Shown here: piece by piece, positions 1-8,157 of the stretch | Position numbering within the stretch: position 1 is the first letter of the stretch | Layout of the letters: every line of letters starts with the position of its first letter | Origin: JACVRW01 sp035705985 | GTDB taxonomy: Bacteria; Actinomycetota; Thermoleophilia; Solirubrobacterales; Thermoleophilaceae | Length of the DNA: 29,158 nucleotides | Direction: 5' to 3' | NCBI GenBank assembly: GCA_035705985.1 | Contig: DASSVP010000035.1 | Coordinates: 1-29,158 of the forward strand | The notes under the pieces: generated by a model | What the model was told of the DNA's origin: nothing | Seen by the model: only the letters and a program-made list of their open reading frames with translations | The model's database searches: none | Made by a program: the position numbers and the translations under genes

Positions 1-83
1 ACCTCCACGCCGTCGGCGTCCACCAGGATTCGCGCATGCAGAGCGCGATCCGAGCGCCTGATCCGGTACGGGAGCGTCGACAT
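1..83 (-). CDS. YgjP-like M48-family metallopeptidase, N-terminal fragment
   Basis: This is the first 27 codons of a leftward gene that runs off the left edge. It starts at an ATG whose complement is 81-83. The visible peptide begins MSTLPYRIRRSDRALHARI and continues to ...DADGVEV. That matches the usual opening of the YgjP/DUF45 metal-dependent hydrolase family, in which an Arg-rich beta strand precedes a 'dGv.V..P' segment. The zinc-binding HExxH region would lie outside the window, so the enzyme class cannot be confirmed here. A TAATCT hexamer lies 7 nt upstream of the ATG with no Shine-Dalgarno, suggesting a leaderless mRNA. The call rests on a short N-terminus only. Confidence 0.5.
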   Translation of the reverse strand, partial: MSTLPYRIRRSDRALHARILVDADGVE

Positions 84-90
84 ACGGACG

Positions 91-96
91 AGATTA
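91..96 (-). promoter_or_regulatory. Putative -10 element (TAATCT) of leaderless YgjP-like gene
   Basis: On the minus strand TAATCT is followed by 7 nt and then the ATG at 83. This spacing would put transcription initiation at or next to the start codon. No convincing -35 is visible 16-18 nt upstream. The same arrangement recurs at several other genes in the window. Confidence 0.45.
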
Positions 97-118
97 GGGA
101 CCGCTTCGGAGGTCGGAC

Positions 119-257
119 ATGACGCAGCCGACCAACGTCATCACCATCGCCCTGGGCGGGACGATCACCGGGACCCCCGGCACGGCGGGCGGCAACGGGC
201 AACGCGACGGGCACGACCGCATTCAACGAGCCGAACCCGACCGACCGGGACTTCTAG
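119..257 (+). pseudogene. Small ORF with apparent +1 frameshift
   Basis: A perfect GGAGG (108-112) lies 6 nt before ATG 119, and the reading frame begins MTQPTNVITIALGGTITGTP and continues to ...GGNG. At about 200 that frame degenerates into an Arg/Pro-rich read-through that would run antisense through the neighbouring SDR gene. Skipping one base at about 200 gives a plausible tail (NATGTTAFNEPNPTDRDF) and a TAG at 255-257, just before the SDR gene's stop. The likely intact product is a Thr/Gly/Asn-rich peptide of about 45 residues with one extra base, either from a sequencing error or from a real frameshift. I do not recognise a family. The ORF covers the upstream region of the divergent YgjP-like gene. 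Confidence 0.4.
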
Positions 258-260
258 CGC

Positions 261-998
261 CTAGAGCGTGGGGACCGTGCCGCCGTCGACGGCCCACGCC
301 GCGCCGGCCACGTTCGACGCACGCTCCGAGCACAGGAAGGCGATCACCCCGGCCACCTCGTCGTCGGTGCCCATGCGGCCGACCGGCGGGCTCGCGCGGG
401 TTGACGCGAGCACCTCGTCGCGCGTCTTCCCGGTGCGCGCCGCGATCTGATCGGCCAGCCCTCCCTCTTCCGTCCACAGCTCGCCCTCGACCGCACCCGG
501 GGTGACGGCGTTGACCAGCACGCCGCTTCCCGCGAAGGCGTCCGCGTACACGCGGCTGAGCGAGAGCTGCGCCGCCTTGGTGACCGAGTAGGAGGCGTCC
601 AGCCGCCGGGACGGCCGCCGCCCGGCGGAGGAGCTCACGTTCACGATGCGCCCGCCGCCGGCCTCGGCCATCGCCGGGGCGATGGCGCGCATCAGCCGCA
701 TCGGCGCCATCACGTGCAGCTCCCACTGCTCCTGCCAGTCGGCGTCGGACAGGTCGTCGAGCCCGCGCGCCTGGCTCGTGCCCGCGTTGTTCACGAGCGC
801 CCAGGGCGGCTCGGGGCACGCTTGGAGCACGAGCTCGCCGGCGTCGGGCGCCGCGACGTCGAGCTCGAGGTCGCCGCCGGAGCGCGCGACGGTGAGCACG
901 CGGGCGCCCTCCTGCGCGAGCATGCGGGCGGTGGCCGCGCCGATGCCGCGCGTGCCCCCCGTTACGACACAGACCCTTCCTTCGAGACCGAGGTTCAT
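261..998 (-). CDS. SDR family NAD(P)-dependent oxidoreductase
   Basis: This 245-residue protein has the length and motif order of a classical short-chain dehydrogenase/reductase. The cofactor-binding TGGTRGIG lies at residues 13-20, NNAG at 70-73, the catalytic Ser region VSSSAG at about 121-126 and YSVTK with Tyr137/Lys141. A C-terminal AVDGG segment is also typical. It should catalyse NAD(P)-dependent oxidation or reduction of an alcohol/carbonyl substrate in the cytosol; the substrate cannot be read from the sequence. The ATG at 998 is only 5 nt from the divergent YjbQ start at 1004, so each gene's upstream signals must lie within the other gene. No clear Shine-Dalgarno precedes the start. 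Confidence 0.92.
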   Translation of the reverse strand: MNLGLEGRVCVVTGGTRGIGAATARMLAQEGARVLTVARSGGDLELDVAAPDAGELVLQACPEPPWALVNNAGTSQARGLDDLSDADWQEQWELHVMAPMRLMRAIAPAMAEAGGGRIVNVSSSAGRRPSRRLDASYSVTKAAQLSLSRVYADAFAGSGVLVNAVTPGAVEGELWTEEGGLADQIAARTGKTRDEVLASTRASPPVGRMGTDDEVAGVIAFLCSERASNVAGAAWAVDGGTVPTL

Positions 999-1003
999 AT
1001 GCG

Positions 1004-1465
1004 ATGAAGTCTCACACCATCCACCGCACCTTCAACACGGAGCGGCGGCGCGAGTTCATCAGGATCACCGGCGACGTGCAGGCCGCCGTCGACGAGGCGG
1101 GCATCGCGGAGGGCATGGTGCTCGTCGGCGCGATGCACATCACCGCCGCGGTGTGGATCAACGACGACGAGCCTGGCCTGCACGAGGACGTGCTCGAGTG
1201 GCTCGACAAGCTGGCCCCGCCGAGCTGGAGCCCGCCGGCGAACGACGTTGCCCGCGAGCTCCTCCCCGACCCGGGCGACTACCGCCACCACCGCGGCGGC
1301 GAGGACAACGGCGACGCGCACCTGAAGAACCTGCTCGTGCACCACCAGGTGATCGTCCCGGTCACCGGCGGCAGGCTCGATCTCGGACCGTGGCAGCAGG
1401 TCTTCTACTGCGAGTTCGACGGCGGGCGGCCGAAGCGGATGATCATCAAGGTGCTCGGTGAGTGA
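1004..1465 (+). CDS. YjbQ/UPF0047 family protein (secondary thiamine-phosphate synthase-like)
   Basis: The 153-residue product is a typical full-length member of the YjbQ (UPF0047) family. Family landmarks include HITAAVWINDDEPGLHEDV, a central YRHHRGGEDNGDAHLKN segment rich in His, Asp and Asn, and the strand GPWQQVFYCEFDGG near the end. Members form small trimeric proteins, and some show weak thiamine-phosphate synthase activity when overexpressed; the physiological role is unsettled. The ATG at 1004 is supported by a GAGG about 10 nt upstream. The 3' end overlaps the end of the convergent hydroxyacid dehydrogenase gene by 20 bp (1446-1465). Confidence 0.92.
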   Translation: MKSHTIHRTFNTERRREFIRITGDVQAAVDEAGIAEGMVLVGAMHITAAVWINDDEPGLHEDVLEWLDKLAPPSWSPPANDVARELLPDPGDYRHHRGGEDNGDAHLKNLLVHHQVIVPVTGGRLDLGPWQQVFYCEFDGGRPKRMIIKVLGE

Positions 1466-2405
1466 CCGAGTGCGGCATCGGCTCACCCGCCAGGCCCGCG
1501 AGCAGGTTGTCCACGGCGATGTCGGCCATGCGGCCGCGGGTGGCATGCGTGGCTGACGCGATGTGCGGCACCACGAGGAGGTTGGGCGCCTCCAGCAGGG
1601 GGTGGTCCGCGGGGAGCGGCTCCGGGTCGGTCACGTCGAGCGCCGCGCCGGCCAGCTCACCGGCGTGGAGCGCGCCCGCCAGCGCGCCTGTATCGACTAC
1701 GGGCCCTCGCGAGGTGTTCACCAGGTAGGCGCTCGGCTTCATGCGGCTCAGCGCCTCGGCGTCGATGAGCCCGCGCGTCTGCGGAGTGAGCGGGCAGTGC
1801 AGCGTCACGAAGTCGGACTGCTCCAGCAGCTCCTCGAGCGAGACGCCGCCGTCGCGCGTGTTCGCCAGCACCTTGCAGCCGAAGCCCTGGAGGCGCCTGC
1901 CCACCGCCTGCCCGATCCGCCCGTAGCCGACGATGCCGACGGTCGCCCCGTGCAGGTCGCGGCCGAGCATGAGGCCCGGCTCCCACGTGACCCACTCCCC
2001 CGCCTTCACGAACGCCTCGCCCTCGGCGAGCCGCCGGGCGATGCCGAGCATCAGCGCGAGGGCGAGATCGGCCGTCGACTCGGTCAGCACGTCGGGCGTA
2101 TTGCCGACGGATATCCCGCGCGCCGCCGCGGCCTCGAGGTCCACGTTGTCGACCCCGACGGCGTAGTTCGAGATCGCCCGGAGACGCGGCGCAGCGTCGA
2201 TCAGCTCGGCGTCGACCGGGTCCGTGAGGAGCGAGAGCAGCCCGTCGAGCTCGGGGGCGCGGGCGAGCAGCTCGGCGCGTGGCGGTGGGGTGCGCGCGGG
2301 CCAGACCTCCACGTCGTGCGCCGCTTCGAGGCGCTCCAGCGCGCTCCCGGGCAGTCGGCGGGTTACGAAGACGCGCTGCTGGGCACCCATTGGGGCGAGG
2401 AGCAT
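1446..2405 (-). CDS. D-isomer-specific 2-hydroxyacid dehydrogenase (glyoxylate/hydroxypyruvate reductase-like)
   Basis: The product is about 314-319 residues depending on the start. Numbering from the internal ATG at 2390, the NAD(P)-binding GYGRIG is at 155-160. The catalytic triad of the family is present: Arg228 in NTSRGP, Glu257 in DVTDPEPLP and His276 in VVPHIASAT. The enzyme should reversibly reduce a 2-keto acid, and the overall sequence resembles GyaR-type glyoxylate/hydroxypyruvate reductases. Two starts are possible, ATG 2405 (MLLAPMGAQ) and ATG 2390 (MGAQQRVFV); the second begins directly at the first beta strand. If 2405 is used, the start overlaps the start of the divergent lipid kinase. 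The longer open frame upstream is antisense read-through, not protein. Confidence 0.9.
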   Translation of the reverse strand: MLLAPMGAQQRVFVTRRLPGSALERLEAAHDVEVWPARTPPPRAELLARAPELDGLLSLLTDPVDAELIDAAPRLRAISNYAVGVDNVDLEAAAARGISVGNTPDVLTESTADLALALMLGIARRLAEGEAFVKAGEWVTWEPGLMLGRDLHGATVGIVGYGRIGQAVGRRLQGFGCKVLANTRDGGVSLEELLEQSDFVTLHCPLTPQTRGLIDAEALSRMKPSAYLVNTSRGPVVDTGALAGALHAGELAGAALDVTDPEPLPADHPLLEAPNLLVVPHIASATHATRGRMADIAVDNLLAGLAGEPMPHSVTHRAP

Positions 2406-3300
2406 GGCAGGAACAAGCGCGTCACGGAGGACGAAGCCGGGGGCCGCGCACGGGGTCACGACGGTCGCGCTGGTGGCGAACGAGCGGTCCGGCGCGAGCG
2501 ACCCGAGCCTGTGCGCCGAGCGGCTGTCGTCGTTCGGCGCTGAGGTCAGGCGCTTCGGCATCGAGGAGATGGAGGCCGCGGCAGCCGCGGGCGCCGACCG
2601 CCTCGTGGTCGCGGGCGGCGACGGCAGCATCGCCCCCGCAGCAGCGGCGGCCGGGGCCGCGGGGATACCGCTCGCGGTGGTTCCCGCGGGCACGGCGAAC
2701 GACTTCGCGCGGCGGCTCGAGCTGCCAGAGGAGCTCGATGCGGCGTGCCGCCTGGCGGTGCGCGGCACGCGCACGCGCGCGCTCGAGCTCGGCTGGATGA
2801 ACGGCGACCGCCCGTTCGTGAACGTGGCCAGCGCGGGGCTGCCGGCGCCGGCGGCGCAGCGGGCGCGCTCGTGGAAGGAGCGCTTCGGGCCGCTGGCGTA
2901 CGCGCTGGGCGCGCTCAGCGCCGGGGCCACCGCGAAGCCGCTCACCTGCCTGGTGGAGTGCGACGGCCGCGAGCTGCTCGCCGGCGAGGCATGGCAGGTG
3001 ACGGTGGCCGCCTCGGGCGCCTTCGGCGCCGGCGCGGCGGTGGACGAGGCCGATCCCACGGACGGCGCGCTCGAGGTCGTGGCGATCGAGGCCGGTCCCC
3101 GCGTGGCGCTCGTAACACTCGCGTACCGCCTGCGCCGCGGCCTCGTGACACGCGACCCCCGCGCGTTCCACTGTCGTTGCTCGACCGCCGAGGTCCAGGT
3201 GCCCGACCGGACGAAGTTCAACGTGGACGGCGAGCTCGTGACAGCCGGCGGCGCTCGCTTCAGCGCGCAGAAGGACGCCTTCAACCTGATCGTCCCGTAA
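2404..3300 (+). CDS. Diacylglycerol kinase-catalytic-domain lipid kinase (YegS/DagK-like)
   Basis: The 298-residue product has the DAGK catalytic fold. The nucleotide-binding GGDGS is at residues 71-75 and PAGTANDFAR at 94-103, both hallmarks of the family. A C-terminal beta domain ends with the KFNVDGELV segment. It is expected to phosphorylate a lipid such as diacylglycerol or a polyprenol/sphingoid-like substrate at the inner membrane face; the exact lipid is unknown. ATG 2404 is the most likely start: the frame is open further left, but that part is antisense to the dehydrogenase gene. The start codon is intertwined with the divergent gene's possible ATG (shared CATG, 2403-2406). The GAGG at 2397-2400 is rather close to the ATG. 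Confidence 0.9.
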   Translation: MAGTSASRRTKPGAAHGVTTVALVANERSGASDPSLCAERLSSFGAEVRRFGIEEMEAAAAAGADRLVVAGGDGSIAPAAAAAGAAGIPLAVVPAGTANDFARRLELPEELDAACRLAVRGTRTRALELGWMNGDRPFVNVASAGLPAPAAQRARSWKERFGPLAYALGALSAGATAKPLTCLVECDGRELLAGEAWQVTVAASGAFGAGAAVDEADPTDGALEVVAIEAGPRVALVTLAYRLRRGLVTRDPRAFHCRCSTAEVQVPDRTKFNVDGELVTAGGARFSAQKDAFNLIVP

Positions 3301-3357
3301 CGGGCGGTGTAACGCCGCGCGCCCGGCCGCGCCGCGAACGCCGGGTGAGCGTGGATA

Positions 3358-3374
3358 TCGTCGTTTTCCGACGA
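3358..3374. other. Small hairpin in the 3301-3465 intergenic gap
   Basis: TCGTCG (3358-3363) and CGACGA (3369-3374) form a perfect 6-bp stem with a TTTTC loop, followed by GTTTGT. It lies about 60 nt after the lipid kinase stop. It could be a weak terminator, but the T-run is poor. The rest of the 165-bp gap shows GC-rich sequence, a GAGCTC palindrome and the TAGCGT hexamer near its right end. Confidence 0.3.
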
Positions 3375-3451
3375 GTTTGTCGCACACCCGGAGAAGAGGT
3401 CCGGGAAAAGAGCTCTACCCCTTGCCAGCCGGCGGTGGCCGGGTTCGCCGC

Positions 3452-3457
3452 TAGCGT
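3452..3457 (+). promoter_or_regulatory. Putative -10 element (TAGCGT) of near-leaderless transglycosylase-like gene
   Basis: TAGCGT fits TANNNT and is followed by 8 nt and then GTG 3466, with no Shine-Dalgarno in between. A TTGCCA occurs upstream at 3422-3427, but the 24-nt spacing is too long for a normal -35. Confidence 0.45.
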
Positions 3458-3465
3458 GGGGCGCC

Positions 3466-4443
3466 GTGTCGAGCGGGAGGACTTCGATTCGGGCGAGTGC
3501 CGGGCGCCTCGCGGCGGGCGGGCGCCTCGCGGCGGGCCGGCGGCTCGCGGTGACCGCCGCCGTGGGCGCTGCAGCCGCCCTCACCGTTGCCGTTGCCGTT
3601 GCCGTGAGCGTTGGAACCGGCTCCGCCTACGCCCAGGGCGGTGCCCCCGCCCCCGACTTCACCGAGCCGTGTCCGGCGCTCTACCCCGGCGACGACGCGG
3701 CCAGGGAGCGGATCGCGCGCTGGATGGCGCGCGGCGCCGCCGACCGCGGGCTGCCGCACGAGCCTCCCGTGATGGCCGCCATCGCCGAGAGCGGCCTTCG
3801 CAACATCAGGGGCACCGGCTACCACGGCTTCTTCGGCATGCACGAGTCGCTGAGCATCGGCGAGTACCGCGGCTTCCCGAGGAACCCGGAGCTCCAGCTC
3901 GAGTGGTTTCTCGACACCGCGATGCTGGTCAGGCAGCGCCTCCTTGCCCGCGGACGCCCGGACCCGGCGGGCTCGTCGTCCTCCTTCGGCGAGTGGATCG
4001 CCGATGTCGAGCGGCCCGCGCCGCAGAATCGCACCGCCTACCAGCCGCACCTCGCCGAGGCGCGCCGGCTCGTGGCCGGCAAGTGCGCGGCGCCGCGCAG
4101 CGACGACGCGGCCGCACCCCGCCTCGTGGCGCGCATCGCAAGCCCCCAGCGCCCGTCGGCCACCGGCGGGATCGTGGTCCGCGTCCGGTGCCCGGACAAC
4201 GACTGCCTCGCCGGCGCAACCGCCTCGGTGCCCGTCCCGCGCAGAGACACCCCGCGCGTCATGCGCGCGAGGCCGGTCGAGCCGCCGGCCCGCGGGCTCG
4301 CCACGCTCGTGATCCGCGTTCCGCGCGCGGTCGGGCGCCGCCTGGCGCGCGGCGAGAGCGTTCGCGCCACCGTCACGAGCCTGGCGGCGGACCTGTCCGG
4401 AAACCTGACGCGGGGGGCGCGGCTCGTCCGCCTCACCGGCTGA
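3466..4443 (+). CDS. Secreted lytic-transglycosylase-like protein
   Basis: The product has 325 residues with a GTG start. An Arg-containing N-terminus is followed by a long Ala/Val hydrophobic segment (about 28-50) and a probable signal-peptidase site after AYA at about residue 56, so it is exported. Residues about 76-155 resemble a lysozyme/SLT-like fold: a PVMAAIAESGLRNI helix carries a candidate catalytic Glu108, followed by GTGYHGFFGMHES and a PELQLEWFLDTA helix. The C-terminal 100 residues (about 225-325) look like a beta-rich domain with a CPDNDC pair of Cys and no recognised family. The likely role is peptidoglycan remodelling, but activity is inferred from the fold pattern only. An 18-bp tandem duplication in the signal region adds six residues. 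Confidence 0.65.
   Translation: MSSGRTSIRASAGRLAAGGRLAAGRRLAVTAAVGAAAALTVAVAVAVSVGTGSAYAQGGAPAPDFTEPCPALYPGDDAARERIARWMARGAADRGLPHEPPVMAAIAESGLRNIRGTGYHGFFGMHESLSIGEYRGFPRNPELQLEWFLDTAMLVRQRLLARGRPDPAGSSSSFGEWIADVERPAPQNRTAYQPHLAEARRLVAGKCAAPRSDDAAAPRLVARIASPQRPSATGGIVVRVRCPDNDCLAGATASVPVPRRDTPRVMRARPVEPPARGLATLVIRVPRAVGRRLARGESVRATVTSLAADLSGNLTRGARLVRLTG
3502..3537 (+). repeat. Perfect 18-bp tandem duplication in signal-peptide coding region
   Basis: GGGCGCCTCGCGGCGGGC occurs twice back to back (3502-3519 and 3520-3537), in frame, encoding GRLAAG twice. A degraded third copy follows. It looks like a recent slippage event that lengthens the n-region of the export signal without breaking the frame. 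Confidence 0.9.
3586..3603 (+). repeat. GTTGCC hexamer repeated three times
   Basis: Three perfect tandem GTTGCC copies encode alternating Val-Ala in the hydrophobic core of the same signal peptide. This is a second slippage-prone tract in one export signal. Confidence 0.85.
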
Positions 4444-4444
4444 G

Positions 4445-4450
4445 TACTCT
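4445..4450 (+). promoter_or_regulatory. Putative -10 element (TACTCT) of leaderless ParB-like gene
   Basis: TACTCT is followed by exactly 6 nt and then ATG 4457, which fits initiation at the start codon. The hexamer begins one base after the upstream gene's TGA. No -35 is evident. Confidence 0.4.
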
Positions 4451-4456
4451 CGGACG

Positions 4457-5345
4457 ATGGCCAGGGACACGGGCCTCCCGAGCGCCGACGCTCAGTTCGA
4501 CTTCAGCCGCGCCCGGCGCCGGCGCGCGCTCGCACGCGTGTCCGCGCGCCTCCGCCGCGCGGAGGACGTGAATCACATCCTCCCCTTCGAGGAGGTGGTC
4601 CGCGCGCTCGGGCGGATCGGCGAGCGCCGCCTCGGCGAGCAGCCGATCCCGCTCGACTCCATCGTCGGGACCGTGGACCGCTCGCGCGAGTTCGACCGCA
4701 GCTTCCGGCCCACCTCGCCGCGCGTGCGCGAGCGCTGGCAGCGCATCAACCTCGCCCAGCGAAAGGGCCAGTCGCTGCCACCGATCGACGTCTACCGCAT
4801 CGGCGAGCTCCACTTCGTGAAGGACGGCCACCACCGCGTCTCGGTCGCCCGCGCGTTCGGGCACCGCGACATCAACGCGTACGTCACCGAGGTGCTCACG
4901 CAGGTGGGCGCCGATCGCCAGATCCGGCTGAAGGACCTGCCGCTCAAGAGCCACCAGCGGCTCTTCTTCGAGCGCGTTCCGCTGCCGCCGGAGCAGCGCC
5001 GGCGCATCAACCTGAGCGACGAGTGGCGCTACGCCGCCCTCGCGGAGGCCGTGGAGGCGTGGGGCTTCCGCGTGATGCAGGCGCGCGGTCAGGGGCTCTC
5101 GCGCGCCGAGGTCGCGGAGGCCTGGTTCCGGGAGGAGTACGAGCCCGTCGTGGAGATGCTGAGCGAGGCCGACCTGATCCCCAAGGGCACGAGCGACACC
5201 GAGGCCTACATGAAGGTCGCGCACCTCCGCTACCTGATCCTCCGCACGCACGAGTGGGACGACGCCGTGATCGACGCGGTCCGCCGCGACCTGGCGAGTC
5301 CCGGAATCGAGGACGACACCATGGTGCGGAAGCTGCGCCGCGAGC

Positions 5346-5353
<8 letters not shown>
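4457..5353 (+). CDS. ParB-like N-terminal-domain protein
   Basis: The 298-residue product carries a ParB/sulfiredoxin-like core: IPLDSIVGTVDRSREFDRSF at about 64-83, a LPPIDVYRIGELHFV strand pair and DGHHRVSVAR at 123-132. The last resembles the phosphate-binding box (GxxR.) of ParB/Srx-type domains. The C-terminal half is helical, with no helix-turn-helix that I can recognise, so it is unlikely to be the chromosome-segregation ParB. No parA lies beside it. Similar proteins are, to my knowledge, widespread in Thermoleophilia and Rubrobacter as 'ParB-like' proteins of unknown function. The gene's end overlaps the convergent ABC ATPase end by 8 bp. Function is unassigned beyond the domain. Confidence 0.75.
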
Positions 5354-6653
<1,300 letters not shown>

Positions 6654-6664
6654 TTGGCGTTCAT

Positions 6665-8143
6665 CTACCCCTTCTGGGAGCCAGGCAATCCCATCGATAT
6701 CACCCCGGCGTGGGGCGCGAGCGTCCCTGATCGCAGCGCACCGGGTGCTGTCTCGAGGACCAGGTCGCCGCCCACCGGGGCGGGACGCTCCTCGCCGGTC
6801 GTGTTGATGGCTACCGCGTGCTCGCCGCGGGCGTACGCGAGCACGCCCGGCGCCGCGTCGAGCAGCTCCAGGCCGCCGCTCAGAAGCCGACGCTGCGTGA
6901 GCAGGTCGCGCACGAGCGAGAGCATCGAGCGCGGGTCCTCGCGCTGCGCCTCGACGTTCGTCTCTTCGGGGTCCACGGCCGGCAGCCACGGCTCGCCGCT
7001 CGTGAAGCCGCCCGTCGGCGACGCGTCCCACTGCATCGGATGGCGGAAGCGGTCGCGGCCGGCGCGGTCGTACGCGCGCTCGCCGCCCGGGCCGTCCGCC
7101 TGCCCGATCTCGTCGCCCTGGTACAGGAAGGCCGGGCCCGGCAGTGTCAGCAGCATCAGCGCCGCGGCGCGCGCGTTCGCGTCCCCGAAGCGCGTCCCCA
7201 GCCGCCCGAAGTCGTGGTTCGACAGCACCCACGCCGCGCCCGGCCGGCGCGTGCTCGCCTCGATCGCGCGGCGCATCACCGCCGCGTCCCAGTCCGCGAG
7301 CAGGAGCTCGAACGCGAAGGCCACGTCGAGGTGCTCGAGGTAGGGCTGCCACTTCGCGCTCGGGAGGTAGACCTCCCCCACGAGCAGATGGTCGCCCACC
7401 GCCTCGCGCATCTTCGCGAGCGCCGAGCCGGTGTCCGGCGCGTTCCGGGAGTTCGTGAGCGCGAGCTTCGCCTCGTCGTCACTCACAGGCAGGCCGTAGG
7501 GGTCGCTCGCCGGTGGGTCGTCGCGCAGCGCCGGGTCCTTCAGCAGGCGGTCGATGGCGTCCACGCGGTAACCGGCGATCCCGCGCTCGATCCAGAAGCG
7601 GAGCGCGTCCTGCATCGCGTCCACGACCTCCGGGTTGCGCCAGTCGAGGTCGGGCTGCTCGGGATAGAAGGAGTGCAGGTACCAGCGCCCGTTCAAGCTG
7701 CTCCAGGCCGGCCCCCCGAAGGCGGAGAGCCAGTTGTTCGGCTCGTCGCGCCAGATGTACCAGTCGGGGTGCTCGCGAAACCAGGGGTGCTCGATCGAGG
7801 TGTGGCACGGCACCACGTCCATGAGCACGCGCAGCCCGCGTTCGCGCGCCGCATCGACCACCCGGTCGAAGTCCTCGAGCGACCCGAAAACCGGGTCGAC
7901 GCCCTTGTAGTCCGCCACGTCGTAGCCCAGGTCGTGCATCGGCGACGGGTAGATCGGCGACAGCCAGAGCGCGTCCACGCCGAGCCACGCGAGGTGGTCG
8001 AGCCGCTGCTCGATCCCGCGCAGGTCGCCTACGCCGTCGCCGTCGGAGTCCTGGAACGAGCGCGGGTAGACCTGGTAGACGACAGCGTCCCGCCACCAGC
8101 CGTGCGCGAGCATCGGGCTGTGACCGATGCGCTGCGATGCCAT
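6665..8143 (-). CDS. GH13 alpha-glucosidase/oligo-1,6-glucosidase-like enzyme
   Basis: The 492-residue product is a GH13 alpha-amylase-superfamily enzyme without a signal peptide, so it is cytosolic. It opens with WWRDAVVYQVYPRSF and a DSDGDGVGD calcium-type loop (32-40). Nucleophile Asp195 lies in GYRVDAIDR, acid/base Glu257 in VGEVYLP and the His310-Asp311 pair in SNHD. It should hydrolyse or transfer alpha-glucosyl units from small sugars brought in by the surrounding ABC importer. Conserved region I reads DVVPCHTS, with Cys113 where GH13 enzymes usually have Asn. The C-terminal beta domain is short. Start ATG 8143 lies 14 nt after the permease stop. The longer open frame upstream is a shadow of the permease gene. 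Confidence 0.93.
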   Translation of the reverse strand: MASQRIGHSPMLAHGWWRDAVVYQVYPRSFQDSDGDGVGDLRGIEQRLDHLAWLGVDALWLSPIYPSPMHDLGYDVADYKGVDPVFGSLEDFDRVVDAARERGLRVLMDVVPCHTSIEHPWFREHPDWYIWRDEPNNWLSAFGGPAWSSLNGRWYLHSFYPEQPDLDWRNPEVVDAMQDALRFWIERGIAGYRVDAIDRLLKDPALRDDPPASDPYGLPVSDDEAKLALTNSRNAPDTGSALAKMREAVGDHLLVGEVYLPSAKWQPYLEHLDVAFAFELLLADWDAAVMRRAIEASTRRPGAAWVLSNHDFGRLGTRFGDANARAAALMLLTLPGPAFLYQGDEIGQADGPGGERAYDRAGRDRFRHPMQWDASPTGGFTSGEPWLPAVDPEETNVEAQREDPRSMLSLVRDLLTQRRLLSGGLELLDAAPGVLAYARGEHAVAINTTGEERPAPVGGDLVLETAPGALRSGTLAPHAGVISMGLPGSQKG

Positions 8144-8157
8144 CCGCGAGCCGCGCG

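Noticed and set aside
3301..3465. Cyclic-di-AMP (ydaO) riboswitch upstream of the cell-wall enzyme
   Set aside because: This was considered because such riboswitches often precede cell-wall hydrolases, but the conserved ydaO core was not found and the gene looks near-leaderless.
2406..3584. Long N-terminal extension of the hydroxyacid dehydrogenase frame (712 codons in total)
   Set aside because: The extension is Arg/Ala/Pro-rich antisense to the lipid kinase gene, which has clear catalytic motifs. The dehydrogenase fold begins near 2390.
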